A DNA stretch of 64,000 nucleotides from Hyphomicrobiales bacterium (lineage in GTDB: Bacteria; Pseudomonadota; Alphaproteobacteria; Rhizobiales; Beijerinckiaceae): the NCBI GenBank assembly GCA_900470095.1, contig UBZM01000021.1, positions 197,535 through 261,534 on the forward strand, written 5' to 3'. Each line of letters starts with the position of its first letter. Within the stretch, counting starts at the first letter, position 1. Below are positions 26,747 to 35,479 of this stretch, piece by piece. A model generated the notes under the pieces. The model saw only the letters and a program-made list of their open reading frames with translations. It was not told where the DNA came from and made no database searches. A program made the position numbers and the translations under genes.

Positions 26747-27934
26747 ATGACGGCGGTGGACAGACTGGGGGCGGGAACCGGTGACGAGCTGCGCCGCTCA
26801 CCTTACTTCACCGAGGAGCATGAGGCGTTGCGCGATCAATTGCGCCGCTTTGTCGAGACCGAGATCAAGCCGCATGCACTGGCCTGGGAGGATGCTGGTT
26901 TCGTGCCGCGGGAGGTGCTGCGCCGCATGGGCGAGCTCGGCTTCTTCGGCATCCGCTACCCCGCCGAATATGGCGGTTCGGAGATGGATACGCTGGCGAC
27001 CGTGATCCTAGCCGAGGAGCTCGGCCGCTCCACTTTCTCCGGCGTCGCCATCACCGCGCTCGTTCATACCGACATGGCCTCCGTCCATGTCTTCAATGCC
27101 GGCAGCAAGGCGCAGCATGCCCGCTATATGCCGGACATCATCGCCGGTAGGACGATCTGCGCGGTGGCGGTGACAGAGCCTGACGCGGGTTCGGATGTGA
27201 AGGGGATCCGCACCACGGCGCGGCGCGAGGGCGAAACCTACGTCCTGAACGGCGCCAAGATGTTCATCACCAACGGCGTCCATGCTGATCTCTACTGCGT
27301 CGCCGCCAAGACCGATCTCTCGGCCAGGCCGTCGCAATCGGTCTCGATCTTCCTGGTCGAGAAGGGAACGCCCGGTTTCCGGGTCTCGCGCGCACTCGAC
27401 AAGCACGGCTGGCGCTCTTCCGACACCGCCGAACTCGTCTTCGAGGAGTGCCGCATCCCGGCCGCGAACCTGCTCGGCCAGGAGGGGCGCGGCTTCTACG
27501 CGATCATGCGCAACTTCCAGAACGAGCGCACGGTCATCGGCGCGATGGCGATGGGCGAGGCGCAGGCTGCGCTCGACCTCACGCTGGATTACGTCCGCAC
27601 CCGAAAGGCCTTCGGGGCGCCGCTCTGGGAGAAGCAGGCCATCCGCCAGAAGCTCGCCATGCTCTCGGCCAAGGTCGAGGCCGGGCGCCAGCTCGTCTAT
27701 CACGCCGCCTGGCTCGACGCTCAGGGTGCTGAGGCCACGCGCGAGGTCTCGATGGCCAAGGCCTATTGCGGCGAACTGGTCAACGAGGTGATGTATGCCT
27801 GCCTGCAGTTCCACGGCGGCATGGGGTTCATGCGCGAAAGTGCCATTGAACGCCTGACGCGAGACGCGCGGGTGCAGTCGATTGGCGGCGGTGCCACCGA
27901 AGTCATGCTCGAAGAGGTGGCGAAGCGGTTGTGA
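26747..27934 (+). CDS. Acyl-CoA dehydrogenase, isovaleryl/long-chain type
   Basis: FAD enzyme that introduces an alpha-beta double bond in an acyl-CoA; 395 aa. Seen are the FAD/substrate motifs AVAVTEPDAGSD (139-150) and FITNGVHADLY, and the C-terminal QFHGGMGFMRES-x-IERLTRDARV. In medium-chain enzymes the catalytic Glu sits in the C-terminal Y-E-G-T; here that stretch reads SIGGGATEV, without it, while Glu260 in QNERTVIG aligns with the catalytic Glu254 of isovaleryl-CoA and long-chain dehydrogenases. This predicts a branched or long substrate and fits the linked MccAB-type carboxylase. Overlaps the TetR gene by GTGA. Confidence 0.92.
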   Translation: MTAVDRLGAGTGDELRRSPYFTEEHEALRDQLRRFVETEIKPHALAWEDAGFVPREVLRRMGELGFFGIRYPAEYGGSEMDTLATVILAEELGRSTFSGVAITALVHTDMASVHVFNAGSKAQHARYMPDIIAGRTICAVAVTEPDAGSDVKGIRTTARREGETYVLNGAKMFITNGVHADLYCVAAKTDLSARPSQSVSIFLVEKGTPGFRVSRALDKHGWRSSDTAELVFEECRIPAANLLGQEGRGFYAIMRNFQNERTVIGAMAMGEAQAALDLTLDYVRTRKAFGAPLWEKQAIRQKLAMLSAKVEAGRQLVYHAAWLDAQGAEATREVSMAKAYCGELVNEVMYACLQFHGGMGFMRESAIERLTRDARVQSIGGGATEVMLEEVAKRL

Positions 27935-28554
27935 GCATTCAGACGACCAAAGCGGAGCGCGATGCCGTCGAAGGCGGTTCGCGCCGGCTGATCCTCGACA
28001 CGGCCGCGCGCCTGCTGCGCCAGGGTGGCTATCACCAGACCACCCTGCGCGAGATCGCCGAGGCGGTGGGGATCCGCAAGGCCAGCCTCTATTATCATTT
28101 CGCTTCGAAGGAGGAGATCGTCGAGGCCGTCGTCAATGACGGCGTTCGCTTCGTTCAGGAGGCGGTGGTTGCCGCCTTGCAGGCATCCGAGGGGGCTGAG
28201 CCGCGTGTCCGGCTGGAATCCGCGATTCACGCGCATCTAACGGCGCTGCATGGACATGGCGACTACACCTCGGCGAGCATCAAGGCCTTTGCCTTCGGCG
28301 CGATGCCGGTGCCTGACAGCGTGCGCCGGGTGCGCCGCGCCTATGAGGATGTCTGGCGCCTCCTGATCGCCGAGCTTCAGGCCGCAGACGTCATTGCAAT
28401 AGAGCGTTCACCGGAGGCGCTACGCCTCTTCCTGCTGGGCGCCCTCAACGGCTCGACCGACTGGTACCGCCCCGGGCGCTTCGACATCCCGGCACTGGCG
28501 CGCGAATTTGCCGCCCTGATCGCGCCGAGGGCAGGGCGTGCCATGTCCGATTGA
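27931..28554 (+). CDS. TetR/AcrR family transcriptional regulator
   Basis: 207 aa. The N-terminal helix-turn-helix domain (LILDTAARLLRQGGYHQTTL then REIAEAVGIRKASLYYHFAS) is a standard TetR DNA-binding region; the C-terminal ligand domain ends with GALNGSTDWYRPG, a motif typical of regulators of acyl-CoA catabolism. GTG start overlaps the acyl-CoA dehydrogenase stop, so it is co-translated with its presumed target. The inverted repeat at 26689-26708 is the likely operator, and an acyl-CoA the likely inducer (inference). Confidence 0.9.
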   Translation: MSIQTTKAERDAVEGGSRRLILDTAARLLRQGGYHQTTLREIAEAVGIRKASLYYHFASKEEIVEAVVNDGVRFVQEAVVAALQASEGAEPRVRLESAIHAHLTALHGHGDYTSASIKAFAFGAMPVPDSVRRVRRAYEDVWRLLIAELQAADVIAIERSPEALRLFLLGALNGSTDWYRPGRFDIPALAREFAALIAPRAGRAMSD

Positions 28555-28622
28555 CGCATTGCGCTGCAACAAGCTCTGGTTGCCTTAACGCGGTTTTGAC
28601 CTTCGCATCGTAACGATGCGCC

Positions 28623-30959
28623 ATGCAACGCGACAGTTTGTTCCGATTTGGTGGAGAATTCCGCGATTCCGAGCGGGAGGCGATCTTCCAGGCGGCCCGG
28701 CTGCCGGAGACCCTCCGGCAGTGCCGGCTGATCTTCCTGATCTCGGCGCTGCTCAACACGTTCTTCCTCGTCAGCGACTGGCGCTTCTTCGGAACCCCGC
28801 ATTTCATTATCGCGGTGCCTGCGCGTCTTTCCGTCGTGGCGGTGTCGATTCTCTGCGCGGTCCTGATCCGCAGGGCCACCCGCTTCAAACAGGCCGAAGC
28901 CGTGACCGTCCTGTGGGAGGTCGGTTGCGCCGTGGCGGTCGCCTTCCTGGTCAGCTCGCGCAGCGATCTGGCGCTGTTCGTCGTGCTGCTGCTGCCCTCC
29001 ATCTTCTATCTGGTGGCGCCGATATCCTTCCGCTGGACCTTCATCCTCGGGTTCTGCACCAGCGCGCTCATGCTGGTCGGCTATCTCGGGGCGGGCCCTT
29101 TTCCGAGCACCTTCGTCGGGCTGGTGCTCGTGCTGGCGATGTTGAACTTCGCGCTCGGCCTGGTCGTGATCCACGCCAACCGCCTGAGGCGGCTGGAATG
29201 GACTGCGACCCAATCCGAGCGGGCTGCAAAGGAGGAGCTCGACGAGAGCCGCGCCATGATCGAACGGCTCTTCATGGCCGTGCCGATTCCTCTTGTCGTC
29301 ACATCGGTGGCCGATGGGCGCTTCGTCCGGGCCAATGATGCGGCGCTGCGTTTCTTCGGCAAGGGAGCCGGAGACGATCTCCGCGAGGTGGCGGTGCCTG
29401 ACGTCTTCGTCGATGCTGAAAGCCGGCGCAGCCTGACCAGGCTATTGCTCCGCGGCGAGCATGTCGGCGAGTTCGAGGCCGCGATCCGCGACGGGGCCGG
29501 CACGAGCCGCGACGCATTGATCACCGCGACCTCCTTGTCGATGGGCCAGTCTTCGACGATCGTCGCCGGCATTGTCGACATCACCGAGCGCAAGGCTGCC
29601 GAAGCGCATGTCCGCTGGCAGGCGACGCATGACGCTCTGACGGGCCTGCCGAACCGCCTGCTTTTTCAGGAGCGGCTGCAAGAGGCTCTTGCCGGCCTCG
29701 GCGATGGCGAGACCGTGAGCCTGTTCCTGGTCGATCTCGACGACTTCAAGTCGGTCAACGACACGCTTGGGCACGATGCCGGCGATGCCCTGCTGAACGA
29801 AGCCGCCGCACGCCTCCTGCGCCATGCTGCGGCTGGAGATCTTGTCGCCCGACTGGGGGGAGATGAATTCGTGGTGCTCTCGACCGAGGCGATTGACGTG
29901 CCCGGGGCCGAGGCCAAGGCGGAACGGCTGCTGGCGGCACTACGTGGTCCGCTCAGCCATCTCGGGCACGCGATTTCCTCGCGCGCCAGTCTCGGCATCG
30001 CGCTGGCGCCACAGCATGATCGTGCTCCTATCGAGCTGATGAAGGATGCCGATCTCGCGCTCTATCGTGCCAAGGCCTTGGGCCGGAACATGGCGGTCGT
30101 CTATGACAGCGGCATGCGTGACGCGATGAACGCGCGCGTCGCCATTTGCCGCGAGCTGGCCGAGGCGCTGGCTCAGGATCGCCTCCTGCCCTTCTATCAG
30201 CCGCAGGTCTCACTGGTCACAGGCGCCATCGACGGCCTTGAGGCGCTGGCACGTTGGCGCCATCCCGAACGCGGCATCGTACCGGCAGCGGCGTTCGTCC
30301 ATGGGTTGGAAGATCCGGAAACCGCTTCTGCGATCGGCGATGTCATCTTGCGCAAGGCGATTGCCGATCTGAGCAACTGGCTCGCTACGGGGATCACAGT
30401 CCCGCGGGTCTGGGTCAATCTCGCACCGGCAGTGTTCCGTGATCCGCTGTTTTCGGAGAAGCTGCTCGCCCAGTTGGCAGCGGCGGGCGTGCCGACATCC
30501 TGCTTCGGCGTCGAAGTCACCGAGACGGTACTCTTGGCCCGCACCGCCGGCGATGCCGAGCGCGCGCTGAAGACGCTTCGCGAAAATGGTGTTTGCGTGG
30601 CGCTGGACGATTTCGGCACCGGCTATGCGTCGCTCACCCATCTCAGGCGCTTTCCCGTCGATGTGATCAAGATCGACCGCGGTTTTGTCCGCCATCTCGA
30701 CGAGGGTGGGGAGGATGCTGCGATCGTCCGCGCGATCATCAACCTCGCGGCCGACCTGAAGCTGGATCTCATCGCGGAAGGCGTCGAAACGCGGAAGCAG
30801 GAAGCCTTCCTGCGCCAGTGCGGCTGCAACTTCGCGCAGGGCTATCGCTATTCCCGCCCGGTCCCGGCGAACCGGGTGCCATGGCTGAGCGAGCAGTCTT
30901 GCCTGCGGCCGGTCGAACCCGCCATGGATGCAGACCGGGGCGGCGTGGCTGCGGCCTGA
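28623..30959 (+). CDS. Membrane PAS-GGDEF-EAL cyclic-di-GMP protein
   Basis: 778 aa. Residues 35-195 form about six membrane helices in a MASE-like sensory unit, followed by a PAS domain (about 208-325, ending VDITERKAAEAHVRWQATHD), a GGDEF domain (about 335-495) and an EAL domain (about 510-760). The cyclase motif RLGGDEF near residue 411 is intact; the RxxD inhibitory site in front of it reads AAGD, so its Arg is missing and product inhibition is not expected. In the EAL domain ALARW follows an intact E-A-L near 539, and DDFGTGY, KIDRGFV and EGVET are present, so phosphodiesterase activity is likely. Monocistronic. Confidence 0.93.
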   Translation: MQRDSLFRFGGEFRDSEREAIFQAARLPETLRQCRLIFLISALLNTFFLVSDWRFFGTPHFIIAVPARLSVVAVSILCAVLIRRATRFKQAEAVTVLWEVGCAVAVAFLVSSRSDLALFVVLLLPSIFYLVAPISFRWTFILGFCTSALMLVGYLGAGPFPSTFVGLVLVLAMLNFALGLVVIHANRLRRLEWTATQSERAAKEELDESRAMIERLFMAVPIPLVVTSVADGRFVRANDAALRFFGKGAGDDLREVAVPDVFVDAESRRSLTRLLLRGEHVGEFEAAIRDGAGTSRDALITATSLSMGQSSTIVAGIVDITERKAAEAHVRWQATHDALTGLPNRLLFQERLQEALAGLGDGETVSLFLVDLDDFKSVNDTLGHDAGDALLNEAAARLLRHAAAGDLVARLGGDEFVVLSTEAIDVPGAEAKAERLLAALRGPLSHLGHAISSRASLGIALAPQHDRAPIELMKDADLALYRAKALGRNMAVVYDSGMRDAMNARVAICRELAEALAQDRLLPFYQPQVSLVTGAIDGLEALARWRHPERGIVPAAAFVHGLEDPETASAIGDVILRKAIADLSNWLATGITVPRVWVNLAPAVFRDPLFSEKLLAQLAAAGVPTSCFGVEVTETVLLARTAGDAERALKTLRENGVCVALDDFGTGYASLTHLRRFPVDVIKIDRGFVRHLDEGGEDAAIVRAIINLAADLKLDLIAEGVETRKQEAFLRQCGCNFAQGYRYSRPVPANRVPWLSEQSCLRPVEPAMDADRGGVAAA

Positions 30960-31050
30960 CCACGCGCCCGGCGCTTGCTAAGCATGTCATTGCAAGCTCG
31001 CGCACCGTCGAGGGGATGGTGCAGATCAACACGCCGAGGACCGTTTCCGC

Positions 31051-32094
31051 ATGCGCGCCTTCTATCATCCCGATCAGTCGCTGCACGATCCGCAGCAATA
31101 CATGCGCTTCGGCCGCGTCGTCGCGCCGAAGGATCTGCCGGAACGCACGGAGCAATTGCTGGGCGCGCTCGCCCGTCATGGCATCACGCCGGAGCGCCCC
31201 GCCGCTCACGGCATCGACCCGATCCTGGCCGTCCACAGCGCGGAGTTCGTCCGCTTCCTGGAGACTCTGTGGGAGCGCTGGGTCCAGCTGCCCGAGCGTG
31301 GTCCCGAGGCCTGGCCCAACACGTTCCCCTATTGGAGCGGCAGGGTCGATGAGGACATGCGTCCGCCGTGCCGGCCGACGGGCCTGATGGGCCAGCTCGG
31401 CTGGTTCCTCGGCGATCTGTCCGTGCCGGTCGGTGAGCATTGCTGGACCTCGACGCTGCGCTCGGCCGAGACGGCGGTGTCAGGTGCCGAGGCCATCCTC
31501 GCTGGCGAGCGTGCGGTCTACGCGCTCTGCCGCCCATCTGGTCACCATGCCCGCGCCGACCGTGCCACAGGCTTCTGCTACATCAACAATACGGCGGTTG
31601 CGGCCCAGCGCCTGCGCTCGAAATTCGGCAAGGTCGCGATCCTCGATGTCGATGCGCATCACGGCGACGGCACGCAGCAGATCTTCTACCGTCGCTCGGA
31701 TGTGCTGACGATCTCGGTCCATGCCGATCCGGTGAACTACTATCCCTTCTTCACCGGCTATGCGGACGAGCGCGGAAACGGTGCGGGCGACGGCTTCAAT
31801 ATCAACCTGCCGCTCGCCCATGGTGCGGGCGGCGCCGAGATGGAAGCCGCCGTCGATCGTGCCGGCAAGGCCATCCGTGACTTCGGCGCCGAGGCGCTGG
31901 TCATTGCGCTCGGCTATGACGCGCACAAGGACGACCCGATCGGTGTGCTCAAGCTAGAGGCTTCAGATTTCGGCACGATCGGGCGGCAGGTGAAAGCAAT
32001 GGGATTGCCGACCCTGGTTGTCCAGGAAGGCGGCTACGCGATCGAGGCGATCGGCGGCTGCCTCGACGGCTTCCTCACCGGCTTTTCTGCCTGA
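31051..32094 (+). CDS. Histone deacetylase family protein (acetylpolyamine amidohydrolase-like)
   Basis: Zinc-dependent amide hydrolase, 347 aa. The arginase/deacetylase-fold motifs are all present: RPSGHHA with the two catalytic histidines, GFCYINNTAVA, DVDAHHGDGTQ near residue 200 with zinc-binding Asp and His, SVHADP, and GYDAHKDDP with the second zinc Asp. The N-terminal loop (SLHDPQQYMRFGRVVAPKDL) is the extended kind seen in bacterial acetylpolyamine amidohydrolases. Substrate is probably an acetylated polyamine or a related small amide. Ends in a convergent region with a strong hairpin. Confidence 0.9.
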   Translation: MRAFYHPDQSLHDPQQYMRFGRVVAPKDLPERTEQLLGALARHGITPERPAAHGIDPILAVHSAEFVRFLETLWERWVQLPERGPEAWPNTFPYWSGRVDEDMRPPCRPTGLMGQLGWFLGDLSVPVGEHCWTSTLRSAETAVSGAEAILAGERAVYALCRPSGHHARADRATGFCYINNTAVAAQRLRSKFGKVAILDVDAHHGDGTQQIFYRRSDVLTISVHADPVNYYPFFTGYADERGNGAGDGFNINLPLAHGAGGAEMEAAVDRAGKAIRDFGAEALVIALGYDAHKDDPIGVLKLEASDFGTIGRQVKAMGLPTLVVQEGGYAIEAIGGCLDGFLTGFSA

Positions 32095-32106
32095 AGGTGG
32101 AGCCTC

Positions 32107-32139
32107 GTGTGATGCCCGGTCCTGTACCGGGCATCACAC
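32107..32139. terminator. Perfect 14-bp hairpin between convergent genes
   Basis: GTGTGATGCCCGGT (32107-32120) and ACCGGGCATCACAC (32126-32139) form a perfect stem with a 5-base loop, just after the deacetylase stop and before the convergent ThDP enzyme stop. There is no clean T-run on either strand, so it may be a weak bidirectional terminator or a dispersed palindromic repeat of REP type. Confidence 0.5.
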
Positions 32140-32210
32140 CTTGAGGTCGCCCCTCGGTCAACGAGGACATTGGAGGCCGGGGCAGCCCGAACTCCGCGCC
32201 GGGCGAGGTC

Positions 32211-33767
32211 TCAGATCACCGCCTCGATCAGGAACGGTCCCTTCCGGGACAGCGCGCCCTGGAATAGCTTGGTGAATTCCTCGGCGGTCGTCGCGCGGCC
32301 CGCTTCGACGCCCATGCCGCGCGCCATCGAGACCCAGTCGAGGGCCGGCTCGTCGAGATTGAGCATCAGCTTGGCGTTGCGGCCGAAATCATTGACGCCG
32401 ACGGCGCGCATCTCGCCATGCAGGATCTGGTAGGTCCGGTTGGCGAAGACCACCGTGACGACGTCGAGATTCTCGCGCGCCTGCGTCCACAGGCCCTGAA
32501 CCGTGTACATGCCAGAGCCATCAGCCTGCATGCCGATGACCTTGCGGTCCGGACAGGCCACGGCTGCGCCGATCGCGAGCGGAATGCCCTCGCCAATCGC
32601 GCCGCCGGTGAGTTGGATATAGTCGTGCTGCGGGGCGTTGTGGCACTGCTGGTAGAAGACCCGGCCCGATGACACCGACTCGTCGCAGATGATGCTGTTC
32701 TCGGGCAGCAACGTCGCCACGATCGTGCAGACCTTGTCGGCGTCGAGTGCGCCGGTCGGCAGGGCAGCAGCCTCCTTCCGAGGCTCCGCGACATAGAGCG
32801 GTTGGCTCTGGCGCGCGCCGAGTTCATCGGCCAGCGCCTCGATCGCGAGTGGCAGGTCGTCACCGATCTCGGCCAGCGTCACCACCGCGCAGCTGTCCTG
32901 GATCAGGCGGCCCGGCTTGCCCGGATAGGCAAAGAAGCCGACCGGCACCTTGGCGCCGACCAGAACCAGCAGGTCGATATCCTTGAGCGCTTCAAGCGCG
33001 ATATCGACCGGGTAGGGCACTTTCGGCAGGGCAACACGGCCGACGCCGCGCTCGATGCGGCCATTCGACATCTGGCCGAAGACGCGCGCGCCGGTGACGG
33101 CGCAGATCCGCGCTGCCATCGCCATCGGGCCTTCGCGCAAAGCCGTGTTGGTCATCATCAGGGCGGCGCGCTTGCCGTGCTTGCGCAGGGCGGCTGCAGC
33201 CTCCTTCACGGCCGTCATATCGACCGATTTCAGCTTCGGCACGGCGACCGGCGCAAGCTTGGCCGGCTCGACGCTGCCCCAGGCGCAATCGGCCGGAAGG
33301 ATCACGGTGGTTACGCCGGGCAGCGACATGGCAGCGGCATAGGATTCGCCGATCGCCGGGCCGACATCCTCGGGCGTCGTGATCCGACGGACGAAATGCG
33401 ACATCGGCTGGGCCAGGCTTTCGATATCGCTGGTCAGTGGGGCGTCATGGACGAGGTGATAGGTCGCGTGATCGCCGACCACGTTGATCATCGGCGTCCA
33501 GGCCCGCCTTGCATTGTGCATGTTGGCAAGGGCGTTCGCCATGCCGGGGCCGCAATGCAGCAGCGTCGCCGCCGGCTTGTCGGCCATGCGGGCATAGCCG
33601 TCGGCCGCGCCCGTCACCACGCCCTCGAACAGGCCCAGCACGCAGCGCATCTCCGGCTTGCGGTCGAGCGCCGCGACGAAATGCATTTCGGAAGTGCCGG
33701 GATTGGCAAAGCAGACATCCACGTCATTGACGAGAAGCGTGTCGCAAAGGCGGTCGGCGCCGTTCAT
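32211..33767 (-). CDS. Thiamine-diphosphate enzyme, acetolactate synthase/benzoylformate decarboxylase-like
   Basis: 518 aa from the ATG at 33767. The N-terminal pyrimidine domain has FANPGTSEMHFV and the cofactor-activating Glu in LGLFEGVVTGAADGYARM; the C-terminal PP domain has QADGSGMYTVQGLW ending in VVFANRTY, where the usual GDG...NN metal motif reads ADG...AN, keeping the metal-binding Asp and second Asn. It is shorter than biosynthetic acetolactate synthases (about 570 aa) and has no ilvH neighbour, so a role in branched-chain synthesis is unlikely; a 2-keto acid decarboxylase is more plausible. Divergent from the ABC importer operon. Confidence 0.82.
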   Translation of the reverse strand: MNGADRLCDTLLVNDVDVCFANPGTSEMHFVAALDRKPEMRCVLGLFEGVVTGAADGYARMADKPAATLLHCGPGMANALANMHNARRAWTPMINVVGDHATYHLVHDAPLTSDIESLAQPMSHFVRRITTPEDVGPAIGESYAAAMSLPGVTTVILPADCAWGSVEPAKLAPVAVPKLKSVDMTAVKEAAAALRKHGKRAALMMTNTALREGPMAMAARICAVTGARVFGQMSNGRIERGVGRVALPKVPYPVDIALEALKDIDLLVLVGAKVPVGFFAYPGKPGRLIQDSCAVVTLAEIGDDLPLAIEALADELGARQSQPLYVAEPRKEAAALPTGALDADKVCTIVATLLPENSIICDESVSSGRVFYQQCHNAPQHDYIQLTGGAIGEGIPLAIGAAVACPDRKVIGMQADGSGMYTVQGLWTQARENLDVVTVVFANRTYQILHGEMRAVGVNDFGRNAKLMLNLDEPALDWVSMARGMGVEAGRATTAEEFTKLFQGALSRKGPFLIEAVI

Positions 33768-33894
33768 TCTGGAAGACCTCATGGGAGATGCGCGGCGCGC
33801 AGGACCGTGCGAAGGGAACGGAACCCTCGCCCGGTGTCAAACAAGAGAAATTTATCAGCTTCGTTCAGGAAACTGATCGCCGCCTTGACGGTTT

Positions 33895-33904
33895 TGCATA
33901 TGCA
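33895..33904. promoter_or_regulatory. Palindrome resembling the hut operators
   Basis: TGCATATGCA is a perfect 10-bp palindrome sharing its core with both 16-bp palindromes of the hut locus (48329 and 48355); the left flank TTT also matches, the right flank does not. A TTGAC box lies just upstream at 33885. Position is 101 bp before the ABC binding-protein gene. Confidence 0.35.
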
Positions 33905-34005
33905 TTTAACCTGCTTTGGAACGAAGGTTGCATCCTGCGTCGGATGAGGCGATGGGCTAGGGCCTCGCGGGCGCGAAAGATATCAACCAGGGGAAGGGTT
34001 TCGTC

Positions 34006-34974
34006 ATGACAGGTTTGAAGCGTATCGGAGCTGCGGCCGGACTTGGCCTCGCGGTGCTGCTGGCGGCAACGGGCGCGCAGGCGCAGACCAAGGTTTCGAT
34101 CGGCATTTCCGGCTGGACCGGCTTCGCGCCGCTGGTGCTGGCCAAGGAGGCAGGCATCTTCGCCAAGAACGGCCTCGACGTGACGATCAAGAAGATCCCG
34201 CAGAAGGACCGTCATCTCGCCATCGCCTCGGGTGATATCCAGTGCGCCGCCACGACCGTCGAGACCTGGATCGTCTGGGATGCCGCCGGGATCAAGACCA
34301 AGCAGCTCTTCCAGCTCGACAAGAGCTACGGCGCAGACGGCATGGCGGTGCGCAGCGCGACCGGCTCGATCAAGGATCTGAAGGGCAAGACGGTTGCGGC
34401 CTCCGCGCCCGGCACCTCGCCCTATTTCGCGCTTGCCTGGTTCCTCAAGGAGAACGGCATGTCGGTGAAGGACGTGACCGTGGTCAATATGGAGCCCGGC
34501 CCGGCCGCCCAGGCCTTCATCGCCGGCCAGAATGATGCGGCCATGACTTATGAGCCCTATCTCTCGGCCGTGCGCGACAAGCCGGATTCCGGCAAGATCA
34601 TCGCGACCACGCTCGATTATCCGATGGTGATGGACACCTTCGGCTGCACGCCGGCCTTCATCGCGGGCAATGAGGCTGCCGTGAAGGGGCTGACCAAGAG
34701 CTATTTCGAGGCGCTCGAACTGATCAAGGCCGATCAGGCCAAGGCCTATGGCATCATGGGCGCCGACGTGAAGCAGTCCGGCGAGCAGTTCGGCAAGTCC
34801 GCCGGCTTCCTGCGCTGGTCGGATGCCGAGGGCAACAAGAAGTTCTTCTCCGGCGAGTGGCAGGCCTTCACCACCAAGGCGGCCGATCTGCTGCTCGAGA
34901 TCGGCCTGATCAAGTCGAAGCCCGATATCACCACGCTGGTCGATACGCGCTTCGTCTCGGGCGGTGCGATGTGA
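34006..34974 (+). CDS. ABC importer substrate-binding protein (NrtT/SsuA/TauA type)
   Basis: Periplasmic solute receptor, 322 aa, with a signal peptide (MTGLKRIGAAAGLGLAVLLA, cleavage after ATGAQA). The NMT1/SsuA fold shows in KVSIGISGWTGFAPLVLAKE-AG at the start and SIKDLKGKTVAASAPGTSPY, the anion-binding loop region. The ligand may be a sulfonate, nitrogenous organic compound or carboxylate; sequence alone does not decide. Followed by the glycosylase gene with a 4-base overlap, then permease and ATPase of the same transporter. Confidence 0.9.
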   Translation: MTGLKRIGAAAGLGLAVLLAATGAQAQTKVSIGISGWTGFAPLVLAKEAGIFAKNGLDVTIKKIPQKDRHLAIASGDIQCAATTVETWIVWDAAGIKTKQLFQLDKSYGADGMAVRSATGSIKDLKGKTVAASAPGTSPYFALAWFLKENGMSVKDVTVVNMEPGPAAQAFIAGQNDAAMTYEPYLSAVRDKPDSGKIIATTLDYPMVMDTFGCTPAFIAGNEAAVKGLTKSYFEALELIKADQAKAYGIMGADVKQSGEQFGKSAGFLRWSDAEGNKKFFSGEWQAFTTKAADLLLEIGLIKSKPDITTLVDTRFVSGGAM

Positions 34975-35477
34975 CGATCCTGCCGGACGTGCTTGCGCCA
35001 CGTCTGGGAATCGTCTTTTGCGGCACTCAGGCCGGGCGCGCCTCAGCCTTGCGGCGCGCCTATTATGCCGGACCGGGAAACAAGTTCTGGTGGGTGCTTC
35101 ACGCCATCGGCCTTCTTCCCCGGCAATTCAGGCCTGAGGATTTTCCTCACTTGCTCGACCATGGGTTTGGTCTCACCGACGTCGCGAAAGCGACCTCCGG
35201 GCCGGATGCCGCTCTCGTTCGTGCTCATTTCGATGTTGAAGGGTTCTTGATGAAGATGCGTGCGACGGCTCCGGCCTTCATCGCCTTCAACGGCAAGCGG
35301 GCGGCCGAGGCCGTGCTGGGTCAATCCAGTGCTGCCATCGACTATGGCCGCCAGCCGGTCGATGTCGCGGGTTGCGCGACTTTCGTGCTGCCATCGACCT
35401 CGGGCGCGGCCTCGGGCTTCTGGTCGGTCGAGCCCTGGCAGGAACTGGCCACGGCCTGGCGTTCGCGGGCGATTTGA
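34971..35477 (+). CDS. mug: Mismatch/uracil DNA glycosylase, Mug-TDG family
   Basis: 168 aa from GTG 34971, which overlaps the binding-protein stop (GTGA). The start GIVFCGTQAG corresponds to motif 1 of Mug (FCGINPG in E. coli); GNKFWWVLHAIGLLPRQFRP and FGLTDVAKATSGPDA are family-typical, and VLPSTSGAAS replaces motif 2 NPSGLS. The catalytic Asn of motif 1 (E. coli Asn18) aligns with Gln20 here, so the mechanism or specificity may differ. It sits between the binding protein and permease genes of an ABC importer, 2 bp before the permease start, an unrelated function trapped in the operon. Confidence 0.85.
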   Translation: MTILPDVLAPRLGIVFCGTQAGRASALRRAYYAGPGNKFWWVLHAIGLLPRQFRPEDFPHLLDHGFGLTDVAKATSGPDAALVRAHFDVEGFLMKMRATAPAFIAFNGKRAAEAVLGQSSAAIDYGRQPVDVAGCATFVLPSTSGAASGFWSVEPWQELATAWRSRAI

Positions 35478-35479
35478 CG

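Noticed and set aside
32211..33767. Biosynthetic acetolactate synthase
   Set aside because: Too short, no ilvH or ilvC neighbour, and altered cofactor motif; a keto acid decarboxylase-like ThDP enzyme is more plausible.
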